A stretch of DNA of 38,216 nt from Planctomicrobium piriforme (GTDB taxonomy: Bacteria; Planctomycetota; Planctomycetia; Planctomycetales; Planctomycetaceae), in the NCBI GenBank assembly GCA_945860955.1, contig CAMATH010000082.1:1-38216 (forward strand), written 5' to 3'. The translations under genes and the position numbers were made by a program. Of the stretch, positions 7,439 to 16,147 are shown one piece after another. The notes below the pieces were generated by a model. It saw nothing but the letters and a program-made list of their open reading frames with translations. It made no database searches and was not told where the DNA came from. The first letter of the stretch is position 1. Each line of letters begins with the position of its first letter.

Positions 7439-9377
7439 TGGGACTCTCTCCTGAAGGAGCTGACGACGGCGCGGCGCGGCGAATCCGGGTGCCATTGTAC
7501 TGCGTGGCGCGGCGCAAGCGTTCGCGCATTGATTCATTCAACTCGCTGGAACCATCCGCTGTCGGCACGGGATCGACCGGATCCTCCGCCAGTTCATTCG
7601 TCGGCTCGGTCGAATGGAATTCCAGTTCGTGCCGACGCCGAAAGTAGGCCAGCGTGTGATCCATCAGATCTTCCGACGGGTTCGCCGAGCGGGCGATCTC
7701 ATCAATCTCAACCGCCAGCCGCAGCAGATTCGACTCATCAATCGCCAGCGACACGCGGTCGAACGACGGCGGTTGCTCACGGGCGTGGACGATGAGGCAA
7801 GTTTCGTACAAACGACGCAACCCATGGTGTGTGAAGTCGGCGGGCGAAAGTTCCCTCGCCGCCCGCGCGGCCTTGGCCGGGTGCGTGAAGAGCGCCATCA
7901 GCAGATCGATTTCGGCCCGTTCATCGCGCGACGGTTTCTTGGGTAACGGCGGGATCGTGTTCGTGACAGGCAGCGGCTCTTCGACCGGCCGTTCGACCGG
8001 TCTCGGGGCGAGTCCTTTTTGCTGTTGCGAGGTCCGCAGATCGGCCAGTCGGTCGCGAATGAACGCCTCGCCGACTTTGAGCCGTTGGGCGAGTCGGCCG
8101 AGTATGATCTGCTCTCGCTCTTTCCACTTCGCCGCCAGACCAGCACCCTCGGCGACCGGAACCTCAGCCAGGATCTCAAGCATCTCCTGCATGACGCGAT
8201 GCCGACTGTCGATCGAATCGAGTCCGTACCGCTCGACCACCTGCCGGAATTTGTACTCCCAGGCCTCGGTGGAGTTGCGCAGCAGTTCGCGGAGCGCGTC
8301 GGCTCCATGATCATTGAGATAGTCGGCCGGATCCTGCCCGCCCGGCAAAGTCAGGGTGCGCAGATCGATTTCCTGAGAGAGAAACTTCGTCAGCGCGCGT
8401 TCGGTCGCCTTCTGGCCGGCGACATCCCCATCAAACAGCAGAACCACGCGGCGGGCGAACCTCTTGAGCAGCGTGACGTGATTTTCATTCAGCGCCGTCC
8501 CCAGCGTGCCGACGACGTTTTTCAGGCCATACTGGTGCGCCATGATGCAGTCGGTGTACCCCTCGGTCACCACGACCATGTCGGACTTCACGATGGTCTC
8601 GCGGGCTTCGTCGAGGCCATATACCAGTTTGCTTTTGTGGAACAGCGAGTACTCGTCGGAGTTGAGGTATTTCGGTCCGTTCTGGTTTCGAGAGTCGGGA
8701 AGGATGCGTCCACCGAACGCGACGGGGCGGCGCTGCGCGTCGCGAATCGGGAAGATCACCCGATCGACAAAGCAGTCGAACCAGCCGCCGCGGCCTTCCC
8801 GTTCCTTCACCAGCTTCACGGAATGCAATTCCTCGATCGTGTACTTTCCCTTCGCCAGTTTCGCCAGCCAGTCCCAGTCGTCGGGATGAAATCCGAGGCG
8901 GAATTGCTTCATCGATTCGTCGCTGATGCCGCGATCGCGCAGGTATCGGCGGGCGCGGAGGGCTGTCGGGGATTCGAGCAGGAATTCATGGAACCGCGCC
9001 TCCGCCCAGGCGACGATTTCATACATGCGCATTCTGGCGTCGACGGTGGGACCGGGAGCTCCCGAATTCAATTGCTTGGGAACTTCCAGTCCGGCGCGAT
9101 TCGCCAGCAACTCGAGCGATTCACGAAATCCGACCCGATCCCGCAGCATCACGAACGCGAAACAATCTCCTCCCGAATCGCACACCCAGCAACGAAAACT
9201 CTGTCGGTCGGTGTAGACATGCATTGAGGGGCTGTGGTCATCGTGGAATGGACACAACCCGACGTAGTCCCTCCCACCACGCTGTGGACGGAGCGCGACC
9301 GACTCGGCGACCAGAGACAAAATATCGGTTCGCCCGCGGACCAACTCCTTAAAATCGTCGTTGAGCAGACGATTCAC
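7422..9377 (-). CDS. dnaG: DNA primase
   Basis: A 651-residue DnaG that makes RNA primers at the replication fork. The CHC2 zinc finger uses C42, H45, C63 and C66 (CPFH ... CWVC). The catalytic core has the TOPRIM motifs [10 protein letters not shown] and [12 protein letters not shown], whose acidic residues bind Mg. The C-terminal part (about 490-600) is the weakly conserved helicase-binding region, followed by a polar tail. The start is GTG 9377, because GGGAGG lies eight bases upstream and the family N-terminus ([12 protein letters not shown]) begins there; a second GTG at 9497 is in frame but lacks a ribosome site. It is followed by rpoD in the conserved dnaG-rpoD order; rpsU, often first in this operon, is not in the neighbourhood. 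Confidence 0.95.
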   Translation of the reverse strand: MNRLLNDDFKELVRGRTDILSLVAESVALRPQRGGRDYVGLCPFHDDHSPSMHVYTDRQSFRCWVCDSGGDCFAFVMLRDRVGFRESLELLANRAGLEVPKQLNSGAPGPTVDARMRMYEIVAWAEARFHEFLLESPTALRARRYLRDRGISDESMKQFRLGFHPDDWDWLAKLAKGKYTIEELHSVKLVKEREGRGGWFDCFVDRVIFPIRDAQRRPVAFGGRILPDSRNQNGPKYLNSDEYSLFHKSKLVYGLDEARETIVKSDMVVVTEGYTDCIMAHQYGLKNVVGTLGTALNENHVTLLKRFARRVVLLFDGDVAGQKATERALTKFLSQEIDLRTLTLPGGQDPADYLNDHGADALRELLRNSTEAWEYKFRQVVERYGLDSIDSRHRVMQEMLEILAEVPVAEGAGLAAKWKEREQIILGRLAQRLKVGEAFIRDRLADLRTSQQQKGLAPRPVERPVEEPLPVTNTIPPLPKKPSRDERAEIDLLMALFTHPAKAARAARELSPADFTHHGLRRLYETCLIVHAREQPPSFDRVSLAIDESNLLRLAVEIDEIARSANPSEDLMDHTLAYFRRRHELEFHSTEPTNELAEDPVDPVPTADGSSELNESMRERLRRATQYNGTRIRRAAPSSAPSGESPNAPAR

Positions 9378-9582
9378 TCCACACGCCTCCCAGTTCTCGT
9401 TACGAATGGAACCGACCGTATTCCCTGGTCCGCGCGACACGACTCCCTTCCGGTTGATCTCGCCGCGCCTCCGCAAACGTATCGGCGTGTCGATCACCCG
9501 TCAGTCTGGCGGAAATCAATTGTACCGGTTGTGCCGTCGATTCTATAGGTGAGGATTGCGCGGTCAAGACGGGTTCATCTCT

Positions 9583-9749
9583 CGTTCCCAAGCTCTGCTC
9601 TCTCTCGTTCCCAAGCTCTGCTTGGGAACGCATCGTCCGAAGCTCTGCTTCGCGAGAGCATCACAAAGAGTGTTGACGCCGCCACTGAATTGTTTGCCTC
9701 CCGAAGCAGAGCTTCGGAAGGGTGCGTTCCCAAGGAGACCTTGGGAACG
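9583..9749. repeat. Composite inverted-repeat element (BIME/MITE-like)
   Basis: An ordered set of palindromes: a truncated unit at 9583-9600, a 25-bp hairpin at 9606-9630 (arms CGTTCCCAAG), a small hairpin CGAAG-CTCTG-CTTCG at 9638-9652, a 17-bp hairpin at 9701-9717, and a 25-bp hairpin at 9725-9749. The right half (9697-9749) is the imperfect reverse complement of the left half (9606-9658), around a unique core of about 38 bp. Each arm is thus itself palindromic. This matches REP doublets (BIMEs) or a short non-autonomous element. No transposase is nearby. Confidence 0.8.
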
Positions 9750-9830
9750 AGATCTTTCGGTTGCGCCCCCGCGAAGCGGTGCCGCGCCGCGTTCCTTCTG
9801 TCCCCAATCGCACCGATCGGGACGCTGGAA

Positions 9831-9859
9831 TTGCCTCACACTCCCCGCGCGGCTAGAGT
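9831..9859 (+). promoter_or_regulatory. Possible promoter of the APC permease
   Basis: TTGCCT (9831-9836) and TAGAGT (9854-9859) are 17 bp apart, each matching four of six consensus bases. This would give a leader of roughly 50 bases to ATG 9915. It is only a weak match and is offered because the spacing and position fit. Confidence 0.35.
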
Positions 9860-9914
9860 AGCCTCGACTGTGCTCGAAACGATTTCGTCACTCCCTCCGA
9901 GGCTGACTGGTTCC

Positions 9915-11621
9915 ATGAATCAACTGTTCGCGAAAAAATCGCTCAAGCATCTGCTCGAGGAAATGGCTGGCGACCACCGGCTGAAGCGGGTGCTGGGACC
10001 GGTCGGACTCACGGCACTCGGTGTGGGGGCGGTGATTGGTGCCGGCATTTTTGTCGCGACCGGCTCCGCAGCACACAACACCGCCGGCCCGGCGTTGATG
10101 GTCTCGTACGTGGTCGCGGGGGTCACCTGCATCTTCGCGGCACTCTGCTACGCCGAGTTCGCGTCGATGGCCCCGGTCGCGGGGAGTGCTTACACGTATG
10201 CCTACACCACTCTGGGCGAACTGTGTGCCTGGATCATCGGATGGGATCTGGTCCTGGAATATGCCGTGGGGGCGGCGACGGTCGCGAACGGATGGTCGGG
10301 ATATTCGCAGAGTGTCCTCGCAAAAGCCGGGCTGGTTCTCCCGTTCCTGTTTACGGGCGCGCCGTACAAGTATGACCACGGACACTTTCTCCCCAATGTG
10401 GTCGCACAGTACGAAAGTGTGGCGGTGACCCAAACAGCGGAAGAGGTTGGCGAGGGAGCGACCAAAACGAGTCGCTACGTCTGGATCAACAAAGAGACGA
10501 AAGAGGTTCTGGGCAAAGTGGGCGACGCCGACTTTGAGAGCAAGCTGACCGAAAAGAAACAGGCGCTGTGCGATCTCCCGGCGATTCTGGTCGCGCTCCT
10601 GGTGACCGCGGTTCTCGTCAAGGGGATTTCCGAAAGCGCGGGATTCAATGCGGTGATGGTCGCGATCAAAGTCGCGGCGGTGCTGTTCGTGATTCTGGTT
10701 GGTGTCGCGTACATCAATACCGAAAACTGGCAGCCATTCGCTCCCTATGGCTGGACAGGACTCAGCTTCTTCGGAATTCCCGTCGTCGGGCAGACGAATT
10801 CGGCTGGTCAGCCGGTTGGGATGCTCGCCGGTGCGGCGATCATCTTCTTTGCCTACATCGGCTTCGACTCGGTCTCGACACACGCCGAGGAGGCGATGAA
10901 CCCGCAACGGGACGTTCCCATGGCGATTATTATCTCGTTGCTGATCTGCACAGTTTTGTACGTGGCGGTGGTCGCGGTTCTGACTGGGATGGTCAATTAC
11001 AAAGAGATCGATGTGAACGCGGGCGTCTCCAAAGCGTTTTCGTCCGTGGGGCTCAAATGGGCCGATGTGATCATCGCCATCGCGGGGATCGCGGGGATCA
11101 CATCGGTGCTGCTGGTGATGATGCTGTCGGCACCACGGGTTTTTCTCGCCATGGCGCGTGACGGGCTGGTTCCGCAGAAGTTTTTCTCCGACATTCATCC
11201 GAAATTCCAAACACCCTGGAAGAGTACGATTCTGATCGGAATTTTCGTCTGCTTTCTGGCGGGTCTGTTGCCGATCGACGCGCTGCTGCACCTCACGAAC
11301 ATTGGGACCCTGTTCGCGTTTGTGGTTGTCTGCACCGCCGTGCTGGTGATGCGGAAGATCGATCCAGGGGCGAACCGTCCGTTCCGCTGCCCGCTTGTTC
11401 CCGTGGTTCCGGTCGCGGGGATCGCGCTCTGCCTGATGCTAATGTTCTCGCTGCCGGCGGAAAACTGGTGGCGGTTGATCGGCTGGCTGGCGATCGGACT
11501 GGTGATCTACTTCTGTTATGGCAAACACCATAGCGTGCTGGGTAAGGAATTGCGGGGACTGATTCAGGGTGCCGGGGCGTCTCCCGCCGGCACTCCGTTG
11601 CCGCCGCAAATGCACTCCTAG
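9915..11621 (+). CDS. APC-superfamily amino-acid permease (CAT-like)
   Basis: A 568-residue inner-membrane transporter of the amino acid-polyamine-organocation superfamily, closest in pattern to cationic amino-acid transporters (CAT/YfnA type). Residues 27-52 hold the signature GLTALGVGAVIGAGIFVATG in helix 1, where the unwound segment binds substrate. Helix 6 has FFAYIGFDSVSTHAEE, also typical. About 12 hydrophobic segments can be traced, plus a polar insert of about 75 residues (roughly 150-220) between two early helices. ATG 9915 is chosen because the family N-terminus (LLEEMAGDHRLKRVLGPVGL) follows; the frame runs open upstream through the repeat element, where the translation is nonsense. 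The substrate is probably a basic or neutral amino acid, but this is not fixed by sequence. Confidence 0.88.
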   Translation: MNQLFAKKSLKHLLEEMAGDHRLKRVLGPVGLTALGVGAVIGAGIFVATGSAAHNTAGPALMVSYVVAGVTCIFAALCYAEFASMAPVAGSAYTYAYTTLGELCAWIIGWDLVLEYAVGAATVANGWSGYSQSVLAKAGLVLPFLFTGAPYKYDHGHFLPNVVAQYESVAVTQTAEEVGEGATKTSRYVWINKETKEVLGKVGDADFESKLTEKKQALCDLPAILVALLVTAVLVKGISESAGFNAVMVAIKVAAVLFVILVGVAYINTENWQPFAPYGWTGLSFFGIPVVGQTNSAGQPVGMLAGAAIIFFAYIGFDSVSTHAEEAMNPQRDVPMAIIISLLICTVLYVAVVAVLTGMVNYKEIDVNAGVSKAFSSVGLKWADVIIAIAGIAGITSVLLVMMLSAPRVFLAMARDGLVPQKFFSDIHPKFQTPWKSTILIGIFVCFLAGLLPIDALLHLTNIGTLFAFVVVCTAVLVMRKIDPGANRPFRCPLVPVVPVAGIALCLMLMFSLPAENWWRLIGWLAIGLVIYFCYGKHHSVLGKELRGLIQGAGASPAGTPLPPQMHS

Positions 11622-11636
11622 TTTTGTCTGATTGAC

Positions 11637-11667
11637 CCGGGTGGCCAGCATGTACTGGACCACCCGG
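11637..11667 (+). terminator. Hairpin after the permease gene
   Basis: The arms CCGGGTGG-CCAG and CTGG-A-CCACCCGG form a 12-bp stem with a one-base bulge and a six-base loop, beginning 15 bases after the permease stop. There is no T run, so it may act as a 3' stabiliser or a repeat element instead of a true intrinsic terminator. Confidence 0.5.
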
Positions 11668-11711
11668 CGAATCAGTTATCGCTCGCCGCCATGCGGTCCC
11701 TTTTGGAGAGC

Positions 11712-12252
11712 ATGCCTTCGCCACGCATTGCAGGCGTCCGTTTATTCACAACGGACGACGCCCGTCGGCTGCGGCAGACGATTGGGGAGTTGTAACATCC
11801 CTCGGATGAGTTGTTTCCGTTGTTGAAGCAGCCCCTCCCGGCAGATTGTCTCTATCAGGTCGAGACCTGTCCAACCCTCGTTCATCCGACGACGGGGGTG
11901 GTGTTTGGGATGCGGATTGGGACGTATCTGTGCCTGTTGCGACTGTCCGATGAAGCACGCGAACGAGCACTGGCCGATGGGGCGGTTTGGATCAAACATC
12001 CCCTGTTGGACAAGTTAAAAGTCGATCTCGCTTCGCTCCTGGGTCCGGAGTGGACGATGCCGAATTCCGCCCATCCGCAAATTGCCGAGTATTACGGGTC
12101 GGCGTTCGCGGCGGCGGGATGGCAAGCTCGAAACGACGGAGATTGAGACATACTTCCCGAGCCGCGACCGTCAGAATGCGGTCATCGATTTCCACTTTTC
12201 CAGACAGCTGGTGTACTGCGGAAACACCGCTTTTTTGGGGATTGGAGTGTGA
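11712..12252 (+). pseudogene. Degraded gene of unknown family (stop plus frameshift)
   Basis: A coding-like stretch is broken twice. From ATG 11712 (GGAG just upstream) it reads MPSPRIAGVRLFTTDDARRL and on to a TAA at 11793-11795; reading CAA there would continue smoothly as IGEL-Q-HPSDELFPLL. The same frame runs on to about 12120. There the sensible frame shifts by one, as if one extra G had entered a GGG run, and continues as DGKLETTEIETYFPSRD to TGA 12250-12252. Repaired, the product would be about 180 residues, soluble, with no domain I recognise. A shorter intact product from TTG 11811 to 12146 is possible. Sequencing error is an alternative to true decay. Confidence 0.55.
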
Positions 12253-12345
12253 CGTCACGGGAGTGCGGGAAACAGTTCTGGACACGATCTGTCGATCTGG
12301 TAAAGTCCCCGGCCCCCCGTTCCTGGAACTCACTGTCGATTCCCC

Positions 12346-13584
12346 ATGGCACCCGCCTGTACGTACGCGCGACTGCGATCGCACGAAAATTACCGCAGAC
12401 TGTCGGACCTGGCGTGCGACAGCCATGCCCGGGGGCGCGCGCCACAGGGAATCCCTGATCGCGATATCATTCTCGCGCGATTGTACAGTCATGCGTTTCG
12501 CGCGCAGGTGATCGGGGCGTTTCACGCGACCCGGGTCGAGATGGGCAAGCTGACGATCGCCGATCCGCTCGCGAGACTGCAACTGACCCGCGCCGACGAA
12601 ACGCTGGCGGCGCTGGCGAATCGCGCGATGGACGCGGTGGGGGCTGATGCCCGGGCGCTCGTCGCCACGTTTCACCACTACTGCACTCACGTCGCCCGCG
12701 CTGTCGAAGCCCTGGACGCCGCCTGTGAGCTGACGCGACTTCCCGACCTGTTACGCATCCGCGACCTGTTCGTGGGGCACATGGAGGCGATCGTCGGCGG
12801 GAACGGCATCCATCTCACCCGCGATGTTTCCCCGCCAGAAATGGGGAGTTTTGTGGTGCCCTCACTGGGAATCACGATTGTCCCACTGGTGTATGGCGAT
12901 CAGCATTCCTGGAATCTCGCCTGGCTCCCCGCCGACAAGGCCGATGTCCCCTATCATCTGCACCACGAAGGGGTCGAAATTCACCTCGGGTTTGGCCCCA
13001 TGCACGGGTACACGGTGCTGGGAGATGTGAAAGCCGAGCTGGTCGAAGGGTACGCGATGCCGATCCCTCCCAACACGCGGCATGGCTACACCAACTTGGG
13101 TTCCCTGCCGCACCATGTCCCGTTTATTTTTGGATCGCTGACGTGTGGCGGTTGGGGGGTGTTTCTGGATGTCGAACCGCAGCCACGGGAGTTGGATCGG
13201 TTGCAAACCGCCCCGGTGCTGGGCCCCAAACTCAATGGAACGATTCTGCTGGAGCGCGAGATCGCCACGGCCGCCGGCAAGTTCGCATCGGTCCGGTATC
13301 CGCTGATCCCCGCGAGCGCGACCGACCGCGAAGGCGTCGGGGGACTCGAACTCTCGATCGTGCGCGCTGCGGAACGCGTGTGGGAGTGGAAGCTCGACCG
13401 GTTCTGCGCGGTCTCGGTCGTCCGTGGTCAGGGGGTTGTGTCGATGGCCGGGGAAGAGCGAGCGATCACTCCCCACGATCACTTTGGAATTCCCGCCGGT
13501 GTACCGGCTCAAGTCCGCCAGGTCGGTCCCGAACCGCTCGTACTGCTTGACAGCGTTTTGAAACCGGCCCGTCCCGCTCGGTGA
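12346..13584 (+). CDS. Bicupin-like protein of unknown function
   Basis: A protein of up to 412 residues with two cupin-like halves. The first (about 185-260) has the metal-binding pattern YHLHHEGVEIHLGFG, then IPPNTRHGYTN, so His/His/Glu/His ligands are plausible. The second (about 345-405, with GQGVVSMAGEERAITPHDHFGIPAG) keeps the fold pattern but few ligands, as in bicupins with one dead site. Residues 50-150 are helical and unassigned. The start is uncertain: ATG 12346 has no clear ribosome site, and an ATG at 12541 is possible. It ends nine bases before the VOC gene, so the two are probably co-transcribed. A dioxygenase, isomerase or sugar-binding role is possible; none can be chosen. 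Confidence 0.65.
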   Translation: MAPACTYARLRSHENYRRLSDLACDSHARGRAPQGIPDRDIILARLYSHAFRAQVIGAFHATRVEMGKLTIADPLARLQLTRADETLAALANRAMDAVGADARALVATFHHYCTHVARAVEALDAACELTRLPDLLRIRDLFVGHMEAIVGGNGIHLTRDVSPPEMGSFVVPSLGITIVPLVYGDQHSWNLAWLPADKADVPYHLHHEGVEIHLGFGPMHGYTVLGDVKAELVEGYAMPIPPNTRHGYTNLGSLPHHVPFIFGSLTCGGWGVFLDVEPQPRELDRLQTAPVLGPKLNGTILLEREIATAAGKFASVRYPLIPASATDREGVGGLELSIVRAAERVWEWKLDRFCAVSVVRGQGVVSMAGEERAITPHDHFGIPAGVPAQVRQVGPEPLVLLDSVLKPARPAR

Positions 13585-13593
13585 AGGAATATC

Positions 13594-14001
13594 ATGGATC
13601 ACCCCACGTTTCGCGGTCTGGATCATGTGGCGCTGCTGGTGCCGAACACCGAGGAGGCACTGCTGATCTGGCGGGATCGCGTTGGTCTCAAGGTGTTGTA
13701 CAGCGAAGTGGTCAATAATGGTGCGGTCCGGCTGACGCACCTGGACCTTGGCAACACGCACCTGCAGCTCGTTGAGCCGTTATTGGCCGACCATCCGCTG
13801 CACCGCTGGCTGGCACAGCACGGTCCGGGTCTGCACCATCTCTGTTTCAAGGTCGATGACGTCGGTCAGGCGTTCGTCGATCTGCCGACGCAGGGACTTC
13901 CCACCGCGAAGGCACCGCATCAGGGAACTCAGGGGAAGCGGGCGCTGTTTTTGGACGCGTCCCCCACGCAGGGAATTCAACTCGAAGTCACCGGGCCGTG
14001 A
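13594..14001 (+). CDS. VOC-family protein, methylmalonyl-CoA epimerase-like
   Basis: A 135-residue single-module vicinal-oxygen-chelate protein. The pattern LDHVALLVPN ... VRLTHLDLGNTHLQLVEPL ... GPGLHHLCFKVDD ... KRALFLDASPTQGIQLEV follows methylmalonyl-CoA epimerases. Candidate metal ligands are H11, Q58, H81 or H82, and E131, the His/Gln/His/Glu set of that enzyme. The family converts (S)- to (R)-methylmalonyl-CoA for the mutase. No mutase or carboxylase gene is nearby, so another VOC reaction (glyoxalase or isomerase) linked to the preceding cupin gene is possible. The gene follows the cupin gene by nine bases, with GGTGAAGGA serving as ribosome site. Confidence 0.75.
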   Translation: MDHPTFRGLDHVALLVPNTEEALLIWRDRVGLKVLYSEVVNNGAVRLTHLDLGNTHLQLVEPLLADHPLHRWLAQHGPGLHHLCFKVDDVGQAFVDLPTQGLPTAKAPHQGTQGKRALFLDASPTQGIQLEVTGP

Positions 14002-14187
14002 ATCGCGGCCGTTCGAATTCGAGGAACAGGTGGTCGGAACCGCTTGGTATCTCTCCAATGCTGTGGGGGGAAGATGGCTACCGTCGCATTTCGCGGTGTC
14101 GGCCGAATTCCGCGTGGTCGCGTGGTAAATTGGGTTTGTGCCGCATCGTGAAGCAGAGTTCGTCGACGCTTTCCACTCCACGGCTCG

Positions 14188-14508
14188 GTGGCTTCCGATT
14201 ACAATTTGAAGCCACCCATTCGAGGTTTCCGACGGGTTGGAGACTCGTTTGTTCCCATCGAGCCTGACCCGGCGGGATGGTTGTCGAGTGAGATCCTGGA
14301 GCTCTCGCTGGGACTTGACGGACGGAATCTGGTGATTCGGGATACTAGAACGGGAGAAGTGCTGCTGACTGATGCGGACGCGGAGCGAGCGGACCGTGTC
14401 GCCGAACACAATTCCCGTACCGCCGCCGAGGCGGCCCAACGTCTTGCGGAGGAAAAGATCCGCTCCCTGGAGGCGGAACTCGCCAAGTTCCGTGCCGGCG
14501 CGGGGTGA
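14188..14508 (+). pseudogene. C-terminal remnant of a Uma2/DUF820-type gene
   Basis: A 106-codon frame whose product resembles the tail of planctomycete Uma2-family (DUF820, PD-D/ExK-like) proteins: a PIRGFRRVGDSFVPIEPDPAGW segment, then LSLGLDGRNLVIRDTRTGE, then a charged coiled-coil of about 45 residues rich in Ala, Glu and Arg. The nuclease-like body that should precede it is missing: the frame is closed by a TGA at 14149, and the 150 bases before it match no part of such a protein. GTG 14188 has no ribosome site. I read it as an orphan 3' fragment; a small free-standing protein cannot be excluded. Confidence 0.5.
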
Positions 14509-14637
14509 TTCCCCCAGGGAATGGACAGAACAAGCCACGAATTTGATCTTGTACGGGTTCTAAGCTCCGTGCCGCCGAAAACGAGACTTTGCCTCAGTGG
14601 GACCGTTCCTTGACCCGTCGACCCAAAAAGTTGCGAT

Positions 14638-15111
14638 CTACTGCGAAAAAACCTCCCGTGCTTTCTCCAGTAGCCGGCTGAGCTGTTTCACCTCCGGCTG
14701 CGAGAGTTTTCCCACCATCTGCTTGTGCAGTGCGAGGACCGGCTGATCGAGTTCCGCGAGCAGTTTCGTCCCCAGGGGGGTGATCTCGACGTAGACCACA
14801 CGCCGGTCCTGAACACACCGCCGACGAACCACCAGTTCCTTCGCTTCCAGCCGATCGATTAGACCGGTGATCGCCGGCACGACCTGAACCATCCGGCCGG
14901 CGATTCCCAGACTGGGCATCGGCTGCCCTTCGTCCCGCAGAATCTTGAGTACGTTGTATTGCGAATCGGTGATATTGTGTTCACCAAAGAGTCGGCCAAA
15001 TCGGTTGAGAATCAGGTCGCCAGTTCGCAGCAGATTCAATACCGCTTCTTGTTCGGGCGTTTCAAACGGATTTCGCCTGTTGAGTTCCCGTTGCAGCCGG
15101 CCTTCCGCCAT
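14638..15111 (-). CDS. MarR-family transcriptional regulator
   Basis: A 157-residue winged-helix regulator of the MarR family. Helices at the N-terminus (EQEAVLNLLRTGDLILNRF) form the dimer interface, NITDSQYNVLKILRDEG leads into the recognition region, and LGIAGRMVQVVPAITGLIDRLEAKELVVRR forms the helix and wing, with the family DRR (VQDRRVVYVEITPLG) in the wing. Such proteins bind palindromes as dimers and are released by small phenolic or oxidising ligands. A palindrome lies in its own promoter, so self-repression is likely. No efflux pump or oxidoreductase adjoins it, so its other targets are unknown. Confidence 0.88.
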   Translation of the reverse strand: MAEGRLQRELNRRNPFETPEQEAVLNLLRTGDLILNRFGRLFGEHNITDSQYNVLKILRDEGQPMPSLGIAGRMVQVVPAITGLIDRLEAKELVVRRRCVQDRRVVYVEITPLGTKLLAELDQPVLALHKQMVGKLSQPEVKQLSRLLEKAREVFSQ

Positions 15112-15159
15112 GTCGTCTTCAATCCTGTCGCGCGAATTTTCGTGGACGATGTGCGCGTC

Positions 15160-15187
15160 ATTTTACATGTCAATTAATTGGCCACAA
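15160..15187 (-). promoter_or_regulatory. MarR gene promoter with embedded operator palindrome
   Basis: On the minus strand TTGTGG (15187-15182) and TAAAAT (15165-15160) are 16 bp apart; TG precedes the -10 box directly. The perfect palindrome CAATTAATTG (15171-15180) fills the spacer. A MarR dimer bound there would block the promoter. This is position-based inference. Confidence 0.5.
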
Positions 15188-15211
15188 GGGAGATTGGGTC
15201 GCTGCGGGGCG

Positions 15212-16135
15212 TTACAGACGGTGTTTTTGAGAATGCGCCGCGATTCGGGCGGACTTCCAGCGGATCAGCCCGATCCAGCCGCGATCGCTCCGATTCAACT
15301 TTCGTCCCAGATAGGCTCGCAAGAACCGTAATCGGTCTGTGCAGGAGATTCCCGCGGCCGAGTAGTTGAGTTGTGACAAATCCTTGAGGATCCAGCGGCG
15401 CGACAACTTCGCGTGCCGCCGCACGCGCCCCAGGTCGATGATTCTCAGATCGGGTCCGCCGTCGGCGCGGTCACCACACCACAACACGTGATTGAGGTAG
15501 AGATCCTGATGATGCAAACCGGCGGCGTGCATCCGCCGGACGATGTCCGCCAGTTCGAAAACGAACAATCGCAACTGATCCCGGTTGCAGGCCGAGCGGA
15601 CAGATCCGGTCCGTTCCCCGGCGGACACCTGAGCGACCCAGTGCTTCAAGTCGCATTTCGCCACCAGCTCCCGGGTCATCACAAACGATCCGTCCGCGTC
15701 CTCGCCAAACGCGATCGGTTCCATGGTGGGAAGATGCAATTCGTGGAAGTGTGTCAGCGCTTCCCACTCGGCCCTCGCTCCAACAATCGGTCGCGAAAAC
15801 CGCAACCACGGGACGATCCGCTCCCGCCAGGTTGGCTTCCCATAGCGCTTCAGATAGACCGCGACTTCTGATGAGGGCGTCCCATTGCCTCCGTCGACAA
15901 AGGGTAAAACCAGCCGCACAGTCTCGCGCGAGTCAATCGCGCGAACCGAGTCCCCTTCCAATTGTCGAAACGCCGCGATCGTCCCCAGATTCAACCGGTT
16001 CAACAATTCAGAATACGCGGGATTGACCTGAATCGTATTTCCAGCCTCGGATCGACCGCTGTCCCGTTCCGGGGACGTCGCTTCGGTGGGGGGTGTCGTG
16101 CAACTATGACCCAGAGGGATTTCGGCCGACGCCAT
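15212..16135 (-). CDS. LPS core kinase, KdkA/WaaP (RfaP) family
   Basis: A 307-residue kinase-fold protein of the lipopolysaccharide kinase (Kdo/WaaP) family, which phosphorylates Kdo or heptose of the LPS inner core at the cytoplasmic face. Lys96 in YLKRY is the candidate ATP-binding lysine. The catalytic loop is HHQDLYLNH with Asp211 and Asn215, and Asp234 in IIDLGRVRR is the metal-binding aspartate. It is the last gene of an hldE-heptosyltransferase-kinase set, 12 bases after the heptosyltransferase stop, which supports a heptose-linked role. The exact acceptor (Kdo or heptose I) cannot be decided. The first 35 residues are low-complexity and the true start could be internal. Confidence 0.85.
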   Translation of the reverse strand: MASAEIPLGHSCTTPPTEATSPERDSGRSEAGNTIQVNPAYSELLNRLNLGTIAAFRQLEGDSVRAIDSRETVRLVLPFVDGGNGTPSSEVAVYLKRYGKPTWRERIVPWLRFSRPIVGARAEWEALTHFHELHLPTMEPIAFGEDADGSFVMTRELVAKCDLKHWVAQVSAGERTGSVRSACNRDQLRLFVFELADIVRRMHAAGLHHQDLYLNHVLWCGDRADGGPDLRIIDLGRVRRHAKLSRRWILKDLSQLNYSAAGISCTDRLRFLRAYLGRKLNRSDRGWIGLIRWKSARIAAHSQKHRL

Positions 16136-16147
16136 CGGATCGTCCCT

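Larger units (their letters stand above)
9378..9914. other. Divergent spacer between dnaG and the permease, repeat-rich
   Basis: The spacer of about 540 bases holds no supported gene, although frames continue open into it from both sides. Its middle (9583-9749) is a set of hairpins treated separately. The right part contains a possible promoter for the permease. I could not pick out a convincing promoter for dnaG on the minus strand. Confidence 0.6.

Noticed and set aside
5630-7795. 721-codon open frame on the plus strand opposite rpoD
   Set aside because: It lies wholly antisense to the well-conserved sigma factor and the end of dnaG, has a His/Arg/Pro-rich composition typical of a shadow frame in GC-rich DNA, and shows no family pattern.
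8019-9227. 402-codon open frame opposite dnaG
   Set aside because: Antisense to the primase catalytic core; no start signal and no recognisable domain.
9583-9749. CRISPR array
   Set aside because: The repeats are palindromic, unequal in length and mirror-arranged, not direct repeats with uniform spacers, and no cas gene is near.
12253-12345. N-terminal extension of the cupin gene
   Set aside because: Two other frames are open here, but none joins the cupin frame without a frameshift, and none shows a family pattern.
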